From positions 1-64,000 of the forward strand of contig NZ_LGDY01000090.1 in NCBI RefSeq assembly GCF_001279525.1: a stretch of DNA of 64,000 nt. Reading direction: 5' to 3'. A program made the position numbers and the translations under genes. Every line of letters starts with the position of its first letter. Positions within the stretch are counted from its first letter, which is position 1. Under the pieces are notes generated by a model that did no database searches, was not told the origin of the DNA, and saw nothing but the letters and a program-made list of their open reading frames with translations. Below, piece by piece: positions 8,944 to 18,105 of the stretch. This stretch comes from Nocardia sp. NRRL S-836. GTDB lineage: Bacteria > Actinomycetota > Actinomycetes > Mycobacteriales > Pseudonocardiaceae.

Positions 8944-8970
8944 GGTGCACCCCTAGGACTGCGGTGCACC
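8944..8970 (-). promoter_or_regulatory. Two GGTGCACC palindromes upstream of the EspC-like gene
   Basis: The 8-bp palindrome GGTGCACC occurs at 8944-8951 and 8963-8970, centres 19 bp apart (about two helical turns). It lies in the 71-base gap between the eccB stop and the EspC-like start. The arrangement resembles a dimeric-regulator operator. No clear -35/-10 pair could be assigned. Confidence 0.45.
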
Positions 8971-8984
8971 CGAAACGGTTCCCG

Positions 8985-10607
8985 TCACTTCTGCTGCGCC
9001 GGGTCCTTGATCGTGCCCTTGACGGCCGGGATCGCGTCGTAGCTGCGGTTCGCGTCGCCGCGGTTGAGCTGGGGACCCTGTGGCAACAGGTTCAGGATGT
9101 CGTTCGGTGCCGGTGGGAACGCGCCGTCGAGCCCCAGCGCCGCCGCGGTGCCCGCGTCGGGAACGCCGTAGCGGACGCCACGACCGGTCACGATGTGGAC
9201 CGGTCCGGTGCCGAAGTCGCCGACGCCCTGGCTGGCCCGCACGACCGCGGCCTTGCCGGGCAGCATCAGGAACTGGTCGATGATCTCGCCGGCCGCACCG
9301 GGCGCGCCCAGCTGGACCGGGCTCATGTCCTTCGGGCCCGGCAGCGAGGAACCGATGGTGAGCGCGGTGTGCTGGGCGTGCTGGGTCCGGTTCTGCGAGG
9401 TGTAGTTCTCGCCCTTCCAGCCCAGGCACAGCACGACGTTGTTCGCGTTCGGCTCGATCGTCGTCGGCGGCTTCTCCGGGTACTGCGTGAGGTCGAGCTT
9501 GTTCTTGGGTTCGAGGTGGTTCGTGACGGCGCTCGGCGACAGCTCGGTCGCCTTCTTGTTGTTCGCGTACGCCCACCGCAGCAGGTCGCCGACCGTCTGG
9601 CCGACCTCCTGGAAACCGTCCTCCAGCGCCACCATGAAGCGCTGGGTGCCGGTCAGGCTGACCTGGATGACCTCACCGATGTTCACCTTGGTCTCGGTGA
9701 CGTAGGTGGCCGGCTGGCCCTGCTTGGGGATGTCCGGCGCCTTGAGCGGCTTGGCCTCGGCGATCGAGTTGAGCAGCGCCGTGCTGACCGCGCGCGGCTG
9801 CTTGTTGCGCAGGTTCAGCGCGTTGACGACCTTGTCGTCCCTGAGGTCCACCTCGGCGCGGACCGTGGACGACGAGATGTTGAAGCCCTCGGGCTTCTTG
9901 TAGATCAGGTACGCCTTCTTGGCGCCCGTGCGCTGCTGCACGAGGACGGCGTTGTCGCCGAGCTGGCCGTTGCCCTCGCTGACGCCGGCGATCACGGAGG
10001 TCTTGATCTGGTTGTCCGCGGCCTGGTTGCTGCGGAACGCGTCCAGGTCGAGGGTGTCGCAGACCGACCACTGCGCGTCGATGCGGTTGTCCGCCTTCGG
10101 CAGCACGTCGGGGGCGTCGGGCAGGCCGGTGAGCCGTCCGCGCGGGTACTTGGCCAGCGCGGCCTCGCTCACGAGCTTGGGCTCGCCGCCCGCGGCCTGG
10201 CCCTGCTCGCCGCCGACCGAGCCGCCCGGCGCGTCGCCGCCACCGCTCTGCGCCTGGTCCGGGTTCGACTTCGAGTACCAGAGCAGACGTGCCGACGCGA
10301 GGTTCGTCATCGGCACCAGGACCGGTGTGGACGACGTGTTGTCGACGACGTAGACCTGACCGGTCTCCTTGCTGATGGCGATCTGCGTTTCCTTGTCCAG
10401 GCGCGGTGCCGGCTTGAAGAAGCCGTACACCAGGAAACCCAGGAGGCCGACGATGCCGAGGATCACACCGACCGTGGTCGCGCGCGAGTGGTTGCGCATG
10501 GGGTCATGCAGCATCACCGCGTCTCTGCGGACCAAGGCGGACTGCATCCGCCGAAGGACGAATTGGTAGGCCTGGACCTGTGACTTGGTGGTGGGTGTTG
10601 ATGCCAT
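8985..10607 (-). CDS. eccB: Type VII secretion membrane protein EccB
   Basis: EccB is the single-pass component of the ESX membrane complex, with a large extracytoplasmic domain. The 540-residue product begins with the family signature TKSQVQAYQFVLRRM. It has one transmembrane helix at about residues 43-63 and a long external domain with the conserved end GYGVPDA. The ATG at 10607 is chosen because it opens directly on this signature; an open frame extends 46 codons further without family character. It is divergent from eccE. Confidence 0.93.
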   Translation of the reverse strand: MASTPTTKSQVQAYQFVLRRMQSALVRRDAVMLHDPMRNHSRATTVGVILGIVGLLGFLVYGFFKPAPRLDKETQIAISKETGQVYVVDNTSSTPVLVPMTNLASARLLWYSKSNPDQAQSGGGDAPGGSVGGEQGQAAGGEPKLVSEAALAKYPRGRLTGLPDAPDVLPKADNRIDAQWSVCDTLDLDAFRSNQAADNQIKTSVIAGVSEGNGQLGDNAVLVQQRTGAKKAYLIYKKPEGFNISSSTVRAEVDLRDDKVVNALNLRNKQPRAVSTALLNSIAEAKPLKAPDIPKQGQPATYVTETKVNIGEVIQVSLTGTQRFMVALEDGFQEVGQTVGDLLRWAYANNKKATELSPSAVTNHLEPKNKLDLTQYPEKPPTTIEPNANNVVLCLGWKGENYTSQNRTQHAQHTALTIGSSLPGPKDMSPVQLGAPGAAGEIIDQFLMLPGKAAVVRASQGVGDFGTGPVHIVTGRGVRYGVPDAGTAAALGLDGAFPPAPNDILNLLPQGPQLNRGDANRSYDAIPAVKGTIKDPAQQK

Positions 10608-10724
10608 TCTCGGCTCGCTGCTCTCCCAGTCGCGGTACGGTTCGGCAGGATAGCCGGACGCAGGTTGCTCCGTGGGCCGGTTCGCCAAGCCCACCGACCA
10701 TCGAGGGGAAAGAGACCACAACGG

Positions 10725-12086
10725 ATGTCCGTGACCACTCCACATCCGCCCCGGCCGAACCCAGGGATGGCACGGCCGCAGGGACCTGGCGGTCCTGGCC
10801 AGCAGGCACCGGCGCCTCCGCGTCCCGTCGGGCGTGTCCGGCGCAGGGCGGCCGGCGTCAGCCTGGGCTCCTTGCCCGTGTCGAACGTAGTCACGATCGA
10901 GGTCGGTCTCGCCATCGCACTCCTCGTGCTCACGCTCGCCGGGGTGAAGGACGGGGCGGGCAACCTGAACGTCGTCTCGCTGTCGATCGCCGGTGCCGTG
11001 CTGCTGATCGCACTGGTCCTCGCTTTCACCCGTTCACGCGGCCGCTGGCTGACCCAGTGGATCGGCGTGCGCCTGCGTTACAGCTTCCGCTCCCACACCC
11101 GCACCGCGAAGCGCGACGCACCGCAGGAGTCCAAGCCCGGTGACGACGAGATGCAGGTGCTCGGTCCCGAGGACCCGCGCGTCGCGTTGCTGCGCCTGGC
11201 GATCCCCGACCTCGTGATCGCGAAGGGCGTCGACCACGAACGCCGCCCGCTCGCGCTGTCGTGGCACGACGGCGTGTGGACCGCGGTGCTGCTGGTCGAC
11301 CCGACCCCGCCGCTGATCTCCGCCGTCGGCTCGGCACCGTCGCTCCCCCTCGGCGCGCTGGCGCCGTGCCTGGAGGACCGCGGTGTCGTCCTGGACGCGA
11401 TCACGGTCATCTGGCACTGCTACCCCGGCAGCGCGGCGCTCCCGCCGAACTCGCCGGCGGTCAGCTCGTACATGGAGGTGCTCGGCCCGCTGCCCGCTGC
11501 GGCCCGGCGCACCACGTGGATCACGGTCCGGCTGGACCCGCGCCGCTGCGGCGAGGCGATCCGCGAGCGTGGCGGCGGCGTCGTCGGTGCGCACCGCGCG
11601 TTGATCGGCGCGTTGTCCCGCGTCCGCAACGCCCTGGAGTCCGCCGGTGTGGCGATCCGCCCGCTCGACTCCGACGAGCTGCTGCGCGCGGCGATCTCCT
11701 CGGCCGAGCTGACCGCGGCCGTCGGCAACACGAACCCGGTGTCGTTGCGCGAGAAGTGGTCCGGCGTGACGGCGGGTGGCGTGGGTCACGCGAGCTACGC
11801 GATCACCGGCTGGCCGTCGAAGGGCCTCAAGGGCAGCCTGAACTCGCTGACCGGTGTGCGCGCGCTGTCCTCGACGCTGGCGATGTCCATCTCACCGTCG
11901 CGTGAGGACGGTCAGGTCTCGCTGCGCGGCCTGGTGCGGGTGAGCGCCCGCACGCCGAGCGAGCTCGACCGCGCCGACGACCAGTTGTCGAAGCTGAGCG
12001 ACAAGCTCGACATCACGCTGACCCCGTTGCGGGGCATGCAGCTCGCGGGTCTCGCCGCGACGCTGCCGCTGGGAGGTGTGGCATGA
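10725..12086 (+). CDS. eccE: Type VII secretion protein EccE
   Basis: EccE sits at the periphery of the ESX membrane complex. The 453-residue product has a Pro-rich N-terminus, two transmembrane helices (about residues 52-74 and 83-101) and a soluble cytosolic domain, the layout of EccE. The ATG at 10725 is preceded by AGGGGAAAGAG about 12 nt upstream. Its stop overlaps the next start as ATGA. EccE is the least conserved core component, so assignment rests on layout and on the presence of EccB, C, D and MycP next to it. Confidence 0.85.
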   Translation: MSVTTPHPPRPNPGMARPQGPGGPGQQAPAPPRPVGRVRRRAAGVSLGSLPVSNVVTIEVGLAIALLVLTLAGVKDGAGNLNVVSLSIAGAVLLIALVLAFTRSRGRWLTQWIGVRLRYSFRSHTRTAKRDAPQESKPGDDEMQVLGPEDPRVALLRLAIPDLVIAKGVDHERRPLALSWHDGVWTAVLLVDPTPPLISAVGSAPSLPLGALAPCLEDRGVVLDAITVIWHCYPGSAALPPNSPAVSSYMEVLGPLPAAARRTTWITVRLDPRRCGEAIRERGGGVVGAHRALIGALSRVRNALESAGVAIRPLDSDELLRAAISSAELTAAVGNTNPVSLREKWSGVTAGGVGHASYAITGWPSKGLKGSLNSLTGVRALSSTLAMSISPSREDGQVSLRGLVRVSARTPSELDRADDQLSKLSDKLDITLTPLRGMQLAGLAATLPLGGVA

Positions 12087-12811
12087 GCACGTCGACCCGT
12101 CTGCTGGACACCGGTGGCCGCGGTGCGGTGGCGCCGGAGTTCCTGGTGTCGCCCAACATGCTCGACCTGGTCAGCCCGAGCGGTGACCGCGGCGGCATGA
12201 TGCTCGGCCAGGGCGTCAAGGGCGAGCCGCTCACGGTGTCCGTGCTGCGCCCGACCCCGACCCGCATGGTCGTCGTCGGCGGCCTGTACCTGGCCCGCCA
12301 GATCGCGTTGCGGGCCATGGCGACCGGTGCGTGGATCATCATCGCGACCGGCCGCCCGCAGGCGTGGCAGCCGGTCGTGCGCGCCGCGGGCCAGGGCCCG
12401 GACGGCCGCCCGTCCCAGCTGGTGCAGCTGCGCCGGTTGTCGCCGGCCGACCTGCCGCGCCCGACCGAGGACATGCCGTTGCTGGTCATCCACGACGGCG
12501 GCCACGTCCCGCAGGAGCTGTTCCCGCCGCGCGCACCGTGGCAGACGACGATGTACGTGCTGCCGTACCTGCACCCGCAGGCCTCGTCCACGGCGAACAA
12601 CGCGGACCTCGTGCTGCTGCAGCGCCTCCCGATGGGCCAGGCGCAGCTCGCCGGCCAGATGTGGCGCCTGCGGCCGCAGATGTTCCAGCAGCTGACCCAG
12701 CTGAAGGACGACCAGGTCATCGCGATGGGCCAGGACATGTGGGCGCACCTGCGCCTGTACACGACGCCCGCCGAGCAGCAGATCCTCGGAGCCGTGCGCC
12801 GGGGCGACTGA
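12083..12811 (+). CDS. EccC/FtsK-like protein lacking a P-loop, ESX-linked
   Basis: No named family recognised. The 242-residue soluble product starts inside the eccE stop codon (ATGA), so the two are made together. Its middle resembles an EccC ATPase domain with the catalytic parts missing. VVVGGLYLARQIA (residues 63-75) stands where EccC has VVGGPQSGKST but has no Gly-Lys-Ser/Thr. MPLLVIHDG (131-139) stands where EccC domain 3 has the Walker B VFVIVDDYD. The following strand and arginine segment LVLLQRLPMG aligns by eye with VVVVRRMGG. A possible role is a docking or scaffold subunit for EccC or EccE. The likeness is by eye and needs a profile search. Confidence 0.6.
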   Translation: MSTSTRLLDTGGRGAVAPEFLVSPNMLDLVSPSGDRGGMMLGQGVKGEPLTVSVLRPTPTRMVVVGGLYLARQIALRAMATGAWIIIATGRPQAWQPVVRAAGQGPDGRPSQLVQLRRLSPADLPRPTEDMPLLVIHDGGHVPQELFPPRAPWQTTMYVLPYLHPQASSTANNADLVLLQRLPMGQAQLAGQMWRLRPQMFQQLTQLKDDQVIAMGQDMWAHLRLYTTPAEQQILGAVRRGD

Positions 12812-12821
12812 GCCACGACGA

Positions 12822-12859
12822 ACCGCGCCCCCGAACGGTGATCCGTCCGGGGGCGCGGT
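12822..12859. terminator. Bidirectional terminator
   Basis: Perfect 12-bp stem ACCGCGCCCCCG (12822-12833) and complement (12848-12859) with a 14-nt loop, between two convergent genes. Confidence 0.75.
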
Positions 12860-12874
12860 CGTGTTGTCAGCGGC

Positions 12875-13261
12875 TCAGCAGTTGAAGCGGCTCTCACCGG
12901 AGATCGCGCTCTGCGGGCCGCTGCCGTCCCGCCACTGGACGAGCGTGCGGTAGGTGTAGTAGCCGGAGCCGGAGCAGTTGAACGACGCGACGGCGCTGCC
13001 CGGTCCGTTGTAGTGGGCGGTGCCCTCGATGACCCAGCCCCACGCGCGGAGGCGCTGGACGAAGACGTCCACGCTCTGGGCGCAGCTGCCCCAGCCCTTG
13101 CCGTGGACCCAGCCCGGCGTCTGGGTGGGGGCGTCGGCGTTGTGACAGGCCAGGACCCCCGGCGCGGTCGGCACCGTGACGGGCGTGGCGCCGGCCGTCG
13201 AGGTCATGAACGCCAGGGCCGCACCGGTGATCGCGGCCAGCTGGACGAAGCGACGAATCAT
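12875..13261 (-). CDS. Small secreted four-cysteine protein, function unknown
   Basis: The 128-residue product has a Sec signal peptide (FVQLAAITGAALAFM, cleavage likely after AGA near residue 25). The mature domain of about 100 residues contains four cysteines (39, 60, 96 and the last residue, 128) and many Gly/Ser/Tyr, suggesting two disulfides in a small extracellular beta-rich domain. The ATG has a strong AGGAGAAA Shine-Dalgarno. No family recognised. A 9-bp inverted repeat lies 39 bases upstream. Confidence 0.8.
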   Translation of the reverse strand: MIRRFVQLAAITGAALAFMTSTAGATPVTVPTAPGVLACHNADAPTQTPGWVHGKGWGSCAQSVDVFVQRLRAWGWVIEGTAHYNGPGSAVASFNCSGSGYYTYRTLVQWRDGSGPQSAISGESRFNC

Positions 13262-13299
13262 TTCTGGTTTCTCCTAGATGATTCAGGGTCACCAAATCC

Positions 13300-13322
13300 G
13301 AACAGCACACCGCGTGCTGTTC
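13300..13322 (-). promoter_or_regulatory. Inverted repeat upstream of the secreted four-cysteine protein
   Basis: Perfect 9-bp arms GAACAGCAC (13300-13308) and GTGCTGTTC (13314-13322) with a 5-nt spacer. The repeat sits 39 nt upstream of the start, so it could be an operator or a 5'-leader hairpin. Confidence 0.45.
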
Positions 13323-13884
13323 AGCGTGCGTTGTCTGATTGCAGAATCGAGCCGAGGACGCGCTGACGAGACGCCGTGTCACCGAGCCTGCGAACACGGT
13401 TCACCAGGCAAAACAGGTCACTCTTCTGCCGTTGGCGGACCGCACCGACACGGTTCCGGCATTGATCTTCCCGACGCGCGGAAGCACGATCTGAGCCCCC
13501 CAGCCCCATGTTCGGAAACTCCGGAAAACCTTGCGTTCCCACAACCGAACGTAGAGCACGAGAGATACATGTACAACCGCACTTGAACGCCCGACGTAAC
13601 CGCCCGATCTCCCTGCGTTGCGGCCTGGAGCGCACACACCGGCCCGACCTGGACCGACTTCAGGACCGTCGGGGCACCGCCGGTCGGGCCAGACGCGAGC
13701 CGCCCGCTTCCCAAAAGCCGCATTGTTCTGTCCATAGACCCGCTGCACCAACTAATTCACATGAGCCCGAAATCTGTGGAATGGCCGAACGCGTCTTAAT
13801 CCGTGAAACTTCTTGTGCGCAATCCGTCCACGCCACTAGGAAAAACTTCACCTGCAGGACCCGGCGACGAGGGAGCACGCAGCT
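13323..13884. other. Gene-free, AT-richer intergenic stretch
   Basis: This stretch of about 560 bases is visibly less G+C-rich than the neighbours and lies between two divergent secreted-protein genes. Frames across it lack a start with ribosome site or any protein family character. It presumably carries both promoters; I could not assign a convincing -35/-10 pair. Confidence 0.5.
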
Positions 13885-15447
<1,563 letters not shown>

Positions 15448-15475
15448 GTCTCGCTCCGCTTCCTCTCCACCCCTC

Positions 15476-15510
15476 GGAGCCCCCGGTCCCCACCGGGGGC
15501 TCCTCCCTTT
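15476..15510 (+). terminator. Terminator after the S8 protease
   Basis: Perfect 12-bp stem GGAGCCCCCGGT (15476-15487) and complement (15492-15503) with a 4-nt loop, then TCCCTTT. Confidence 0.8.
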
Positions 15511-15588
15511 GACGGGTCGGCGGCTGAGATGGGCCGGGCGGACGGGGTGGACCGGGCGGGCCGCTTGGCGACGTTGGCAGCTTGGGGA

Positions 15589-15920
15589 GGTGGGCTTCAG
15601 GGGCGGCTTGGCAAGGTCGGCTGCTGTGGCTGTCGCTGGGCGAGGCGGGCCACCGGGGCGGCACGGCGAAGTGGGTTGCTGTAGCGACGCTGGACGAAGC
15701 GGGCCGCCGCGGTGGCACTGAGCGAGCCGGGCAGACGGCGAGCCGGGCAGGCTGGCGAGCCGGGCAGGCGGCGAGCCCGGCAGGCGGCTTGGCGCGGTGG
15801 GCCTCAGGGGGCGGGCTTGGCGAGGTTGGTTGCTGTGGCGGCGCTGGACGAGGCGGGCCGCCGCGGTGGCGCTGAGCGAGCCGAGCGGGCGGCGCCGAGC
15901 AGGCGGCGAGCCGAGCAGGG
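15589..15920. repeat. Degenerate long direct repeats, no gene
   Basis: Imperfect copies of several segments recur. GTGGGCTTCAGGGGC (near 15591) returns near 15800. A segment around GTTGCTGTAGCGACGCTGGAC (near 15675) returns near 15829, with a partial copy near 15620. Tracts of GCGAGCCGGGCAGG repeat in between. Open frames through it encode only Pro/Arg/Gly-rich low-complexity peptides, so I treat it as non-coding repeat. Confidence 0.6.
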
Positions 15921-16196
15921 GCGTCGGAAGCTAGGCAGACGAGCAGGCGGAAGGCGGACACGCGAGGATGCGGAGCACGCCGGGGGAGCAATCGCTCGCC
16001 GGGCAGGCTGACGCAGGGGTCCCCTCGCACTTCGGCTCCCCCGCGACCCACGCTACTCAGTGGGTCTGACAATTCCGGGAGGTCTGACCAGCCCGACGGT
16101 GGCCGCTTCGGCGATACTCGGCGCTCCGCACAGATCGGGAAGGCCTGACAGTTCCGGGAGGCCGAAACACCCAATCCGCAGGCCCGGCCACGCCCG

Positions 16197-16314
16197 TCGA
16201 GCGAAGCGAGACGAAGCATCAAGGCGACGCCAGGGACAGCGCCCCCCATCGAGCGAAGCGAGACGAACCTCCCCCGACCTCAGGCTTTCCGCACCCGTCG
16301 AGCGAAGCGAGGCG
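16197..16314. repeat. Three copies of a TCGAGCGAAGCGAG element
   Basis: TCGAGCGAAGCGAGACGAA occurs at 16197-16215 and 16249-16267; a third copy, TCGAGCGAAGCGAGGCG, is at 16298-16314. A related copy lies at 44878-44903, downstream of another gene, so this is a dispersed intergenic element. Just upstream, TTCCGGGAGG following TGACA also occurs twice (near 16069 and 16149). Confidence 0.7.
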
Positions 16315-16344
16315 TTTCTACTTTCCCTCGATCGGCAGCGGTGA

Positions 16345-16465
16345 CAAGCCCCTTGACCTGCGATTGGGGCTTGACTTTGAGGGCGGGGCGATACCCTGGT
16401 AGGGATCGGCCGGGCTCGCTTATGCCCGGCCTTTTAAGGCCGACTCATCGCCAAGCCCCAATCGC
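16345..16465. other. Structured element with mutually exclusive pairings
   Basis: A 14-bp perfect inverted repeat (16360-16373, GCGATTGGGGCTTG, with 16452-16465) encloses about 78 bases holding an intrinsic terminator. CAAGCCCC also occurs at 16345-16352, so GGGGCTTG (16366-16373) can pair either with it or with 16452-16459. A TTGACT box (16371-16376) and TACCCT (16392-16397) are 15 bp apart and could be a weak promoter. A small RNA, a MITE-like remnant or a switch-like leader are all possible. Confidence 0.4.
16408..16435 (+). terminator. Intrinsic terminator in the repeat region
   Basis: Perfect 8-bp stem GGCCGGGC (16408-16415) and GCCCGGCC (16424-16431) with an 8-nt loop, followed by TTTT. 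No gene lies directly upstream on the plus strand. Confidence 0.7.
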
Positions 16466-16512
16466 TATCGTCGCGAAGCGGCGATGAACCCCGAACGACG
16501 TCCCTGCCTGAC

Positions 16513-16627
16513 CAACCCCGGTGCCAAGGCGACAGACAAACGGACGCAACCCAACCCCGCACCCAAGGCGACAGACAACGGACGCACCCCAACGCCGGCG
16601 TCAAGGTGACACAGCCACGAACCCAGG
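16513..16627. repeat. Three tandem units of about 38 bp abutting truA
   Basis: Units begin at 16513, 16552 and 16590, each opening with CAACCCC or CAACGCC and containing AAGGCGACAGACAA or a variant, followed in the first two by CGGACGCA. Units 1 and 2 are 39 and 38 bp and differ at few places; unit 3 has decayed. The array ends at the truA stop codon. Confidence 0.75.
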
Positions 16628-17416
16628 TCAGGACAACGTCCGCACCCGCCGGGTAACCGCCGCCCGCTCCCCCAGTTCCTCATCCCCAGGAAAATCCACC
16701 CGCACCAACGACAGCCCGTGCGCCGGAGCCACAGTCACCCCACTGGCCCGCCCGTGCAACGTCAAAAGCCCCCCAGGCCACTCCACGGCCTTCCGCCCCT
16801 CCCCGACAGCCAGCAACGCCCCGATGAGCGACCGGACCATCGAGTGGCAGAACGCATCCGCGCTGACGAACGCCGTGATGACCCCGTCATCCCCACGCGC
16901 CAGCTCAAGCCGTTGCAGCTCACGGATCGTGGTGGCGCCCTCGCGCCGTTTGCAGAAAGCGCAGAAGTCGTGTTCCCCCAGCAGCAACGCGGCGGCGGCG
17001 TTCATCGCATCGACGTCCAGCGGGCGCGGCCAGGCCAGGGTGTCCAGGCGGCGCAACGGGTGCGCGCCGAAGGGGGCGTCGGTCACGCGGTACTCGTAGT
17101 GGCGGCGCAGGGCGGAGAAGCGGGCGTCGAACGTGGGTGGGACGACTCGCGCTGAGAACACCCGCACGTCCGAAGGCAGCGCTCGGGCCAGGCGCTTCGG
17201 GAAAGCGGGGACGTCCAGGGTGGCGGGGAGATCGGCGTGAGCCACCTGGCCGGAGGCGTGCACGCCGGCGTCGGTGCGGCCGGCGACGGTCAGGACGACG
17301 TCTTCGCGCAGCACCATGGACATGGTGTCCTCCAGCACGCCGCACACGGTTCGGCGGTTGGGCTGGCGGGCCCAGCCGGAGAACTCGGTGCCGTCGTAGC
17401 CGAGGTCCAAGCGCAC
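16628..17416 (-). CDS. truA: tRNA pseudouridine(38-40) synthase TruA
   Basis: Isomerises uridines 38-40 in the anticodon arm of tRNAs. The catalytic Asp lies in [10 protein letters not shown], and the family opening [17 protein letters not shown] is present. The conserved HDFCAFCKR and [10 protein letters not shown] segments follow. With the GTG at 17416 the product is 262 residues. An ATG at 17470 would add 18 residues and almost touch rplQ. Those extra codons fall inside a perfect 13-bp inverted repeat that looks like the rplQ terminator, so the inner start is preferred. Neither start has a strong Shine-Dalgarno. Confidence 0.88.
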   Translation of the reverse strand: MRLDLGYDGTEFSGWARQPNRRTVCGVLEDTMSMVLREDVVLTVAGRTDAGVHASGQVAHADLPATLDVPAFPKRLARALPSDVRVFSARVVPPTFDARFSALRRHYEYRVTDAPFGAHPLRRLDTLAWPRPLDVDAMNAAAALLLGEHDFCAFCKRREGATTIRELQRLELARGDDGVITAFVSADAFCHSMVRSLIGALLAVGEGRKAVEWPGGLLTLHGRASGVTVAPAHGLSLVRVDFPGDEELGERAAVTRRVRTLS

Positions 17417-17420
17417 ACGA

Positions 17421-17460
17421 ACGAGCCCGCCGTCCCCGGAACCGGGAACGGCGGGCTCGT
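17421..17460 (-). terminator. Strong inverted repeat between rplQ and truA
   Basis: Perfect 13-bp arms ACGAGCCCGCCGT (17421-17433) and complement (17448-17460), extended inside by CCCGG/CCGGG. No T-run follows. It is probably the terminator or attenuator at the end of the alpha operon, and it bears on the truA start choice. Confidence 0.6.
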
Positions 17461-17475
17461 CAGCGAACATACTGC

Positions 17476-18057
17476 TCAGGACTTGTCCTTGTCGGCAGCC
17501 TCGTCCTTGGCCTCTTCGGCCTTGACGTCCTCGGCCGACGGCTCGCCGTCAACCTCGACAGCGCCCTCGGCGGGCTCGTCGGAGGCGTCCTTCGTCGCGG
17601 ACTCGGGCGCCTCGGCGTCCTGGTCGACGACCTCGGCGGCCGGCTTCTCGTCCTTCGCGAACTTGGTCTTGCGCGCAGCCTCGGCCTCGGTGGAGACGAG
17701 CTTCTGCTGCACCAGCTCGATGATGGCCATGGGGGCGTTGTCGCCCTTGCGCGCCAGCGTCTTGGTGATGCGGGTGTAGCCACCGGAACGGTCGCTGAAG
17801 AACGGACCGATCTCGGCGATCAGCTTGTGCACGACGTCCTTGTCGCGGATCACCTTCATGATCTCGCGGCGGTTGTGCAGGTCGCCGGCCTTCGCCTTGC
17901 TGATGATCTTCTCGGCGTACGGACGCAGCCGCTTCGCCTTCGCCTCAGTGGTCTTGATCCGGCCGTGCTGGAACAGCGCCGTCGCCAGGTTGGCGAGCAG
18001 CAACCGCTCGTGCGCCGGAGACCCACCGAGCCGGGGGCCCTTGGTAGGGGTGGGCAT
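17476..18057 (-). CDS. rplQ: 50S ribosomal protein L17 with acidic C-terminal extension
   Basis: The L17 core (residues 1-120) carries [24 protein letters not shown] and YTRITK. It is followed by about 70 residues rich in Glu, Ala, Asp and Lys with no fold signal, giving 193 residues against about 120 in E. coli. Acidic tails of this kind occur in actinobacterial L17. Last ribosomal gene of the alpha operon, after rpoA. Confidence 0.96.
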   Translation of the reverse strand: MPTPTKGPRLGGSPAHERLLLANLATALFQHGRIKTTEAKAKRLRPYAEKIISKAKAGDLHNRREIMKVIRDKDVVHKLIAEIGPFFSDRSGGYTRITKTLARKGDNAPMAIIELVQQKLVSTEAEAARKTKFAKDEKPAAEVVDQDAEAPESATKDASDEPAEGAVEVDGEPSAEDVKAEEAKDEAADKDKS

Positions 18058-18105
18058 CGCTTGCTCCTGTAGTAACTGTTGCGATCCTCTGCTCTGAAAC
18101 GAGCG

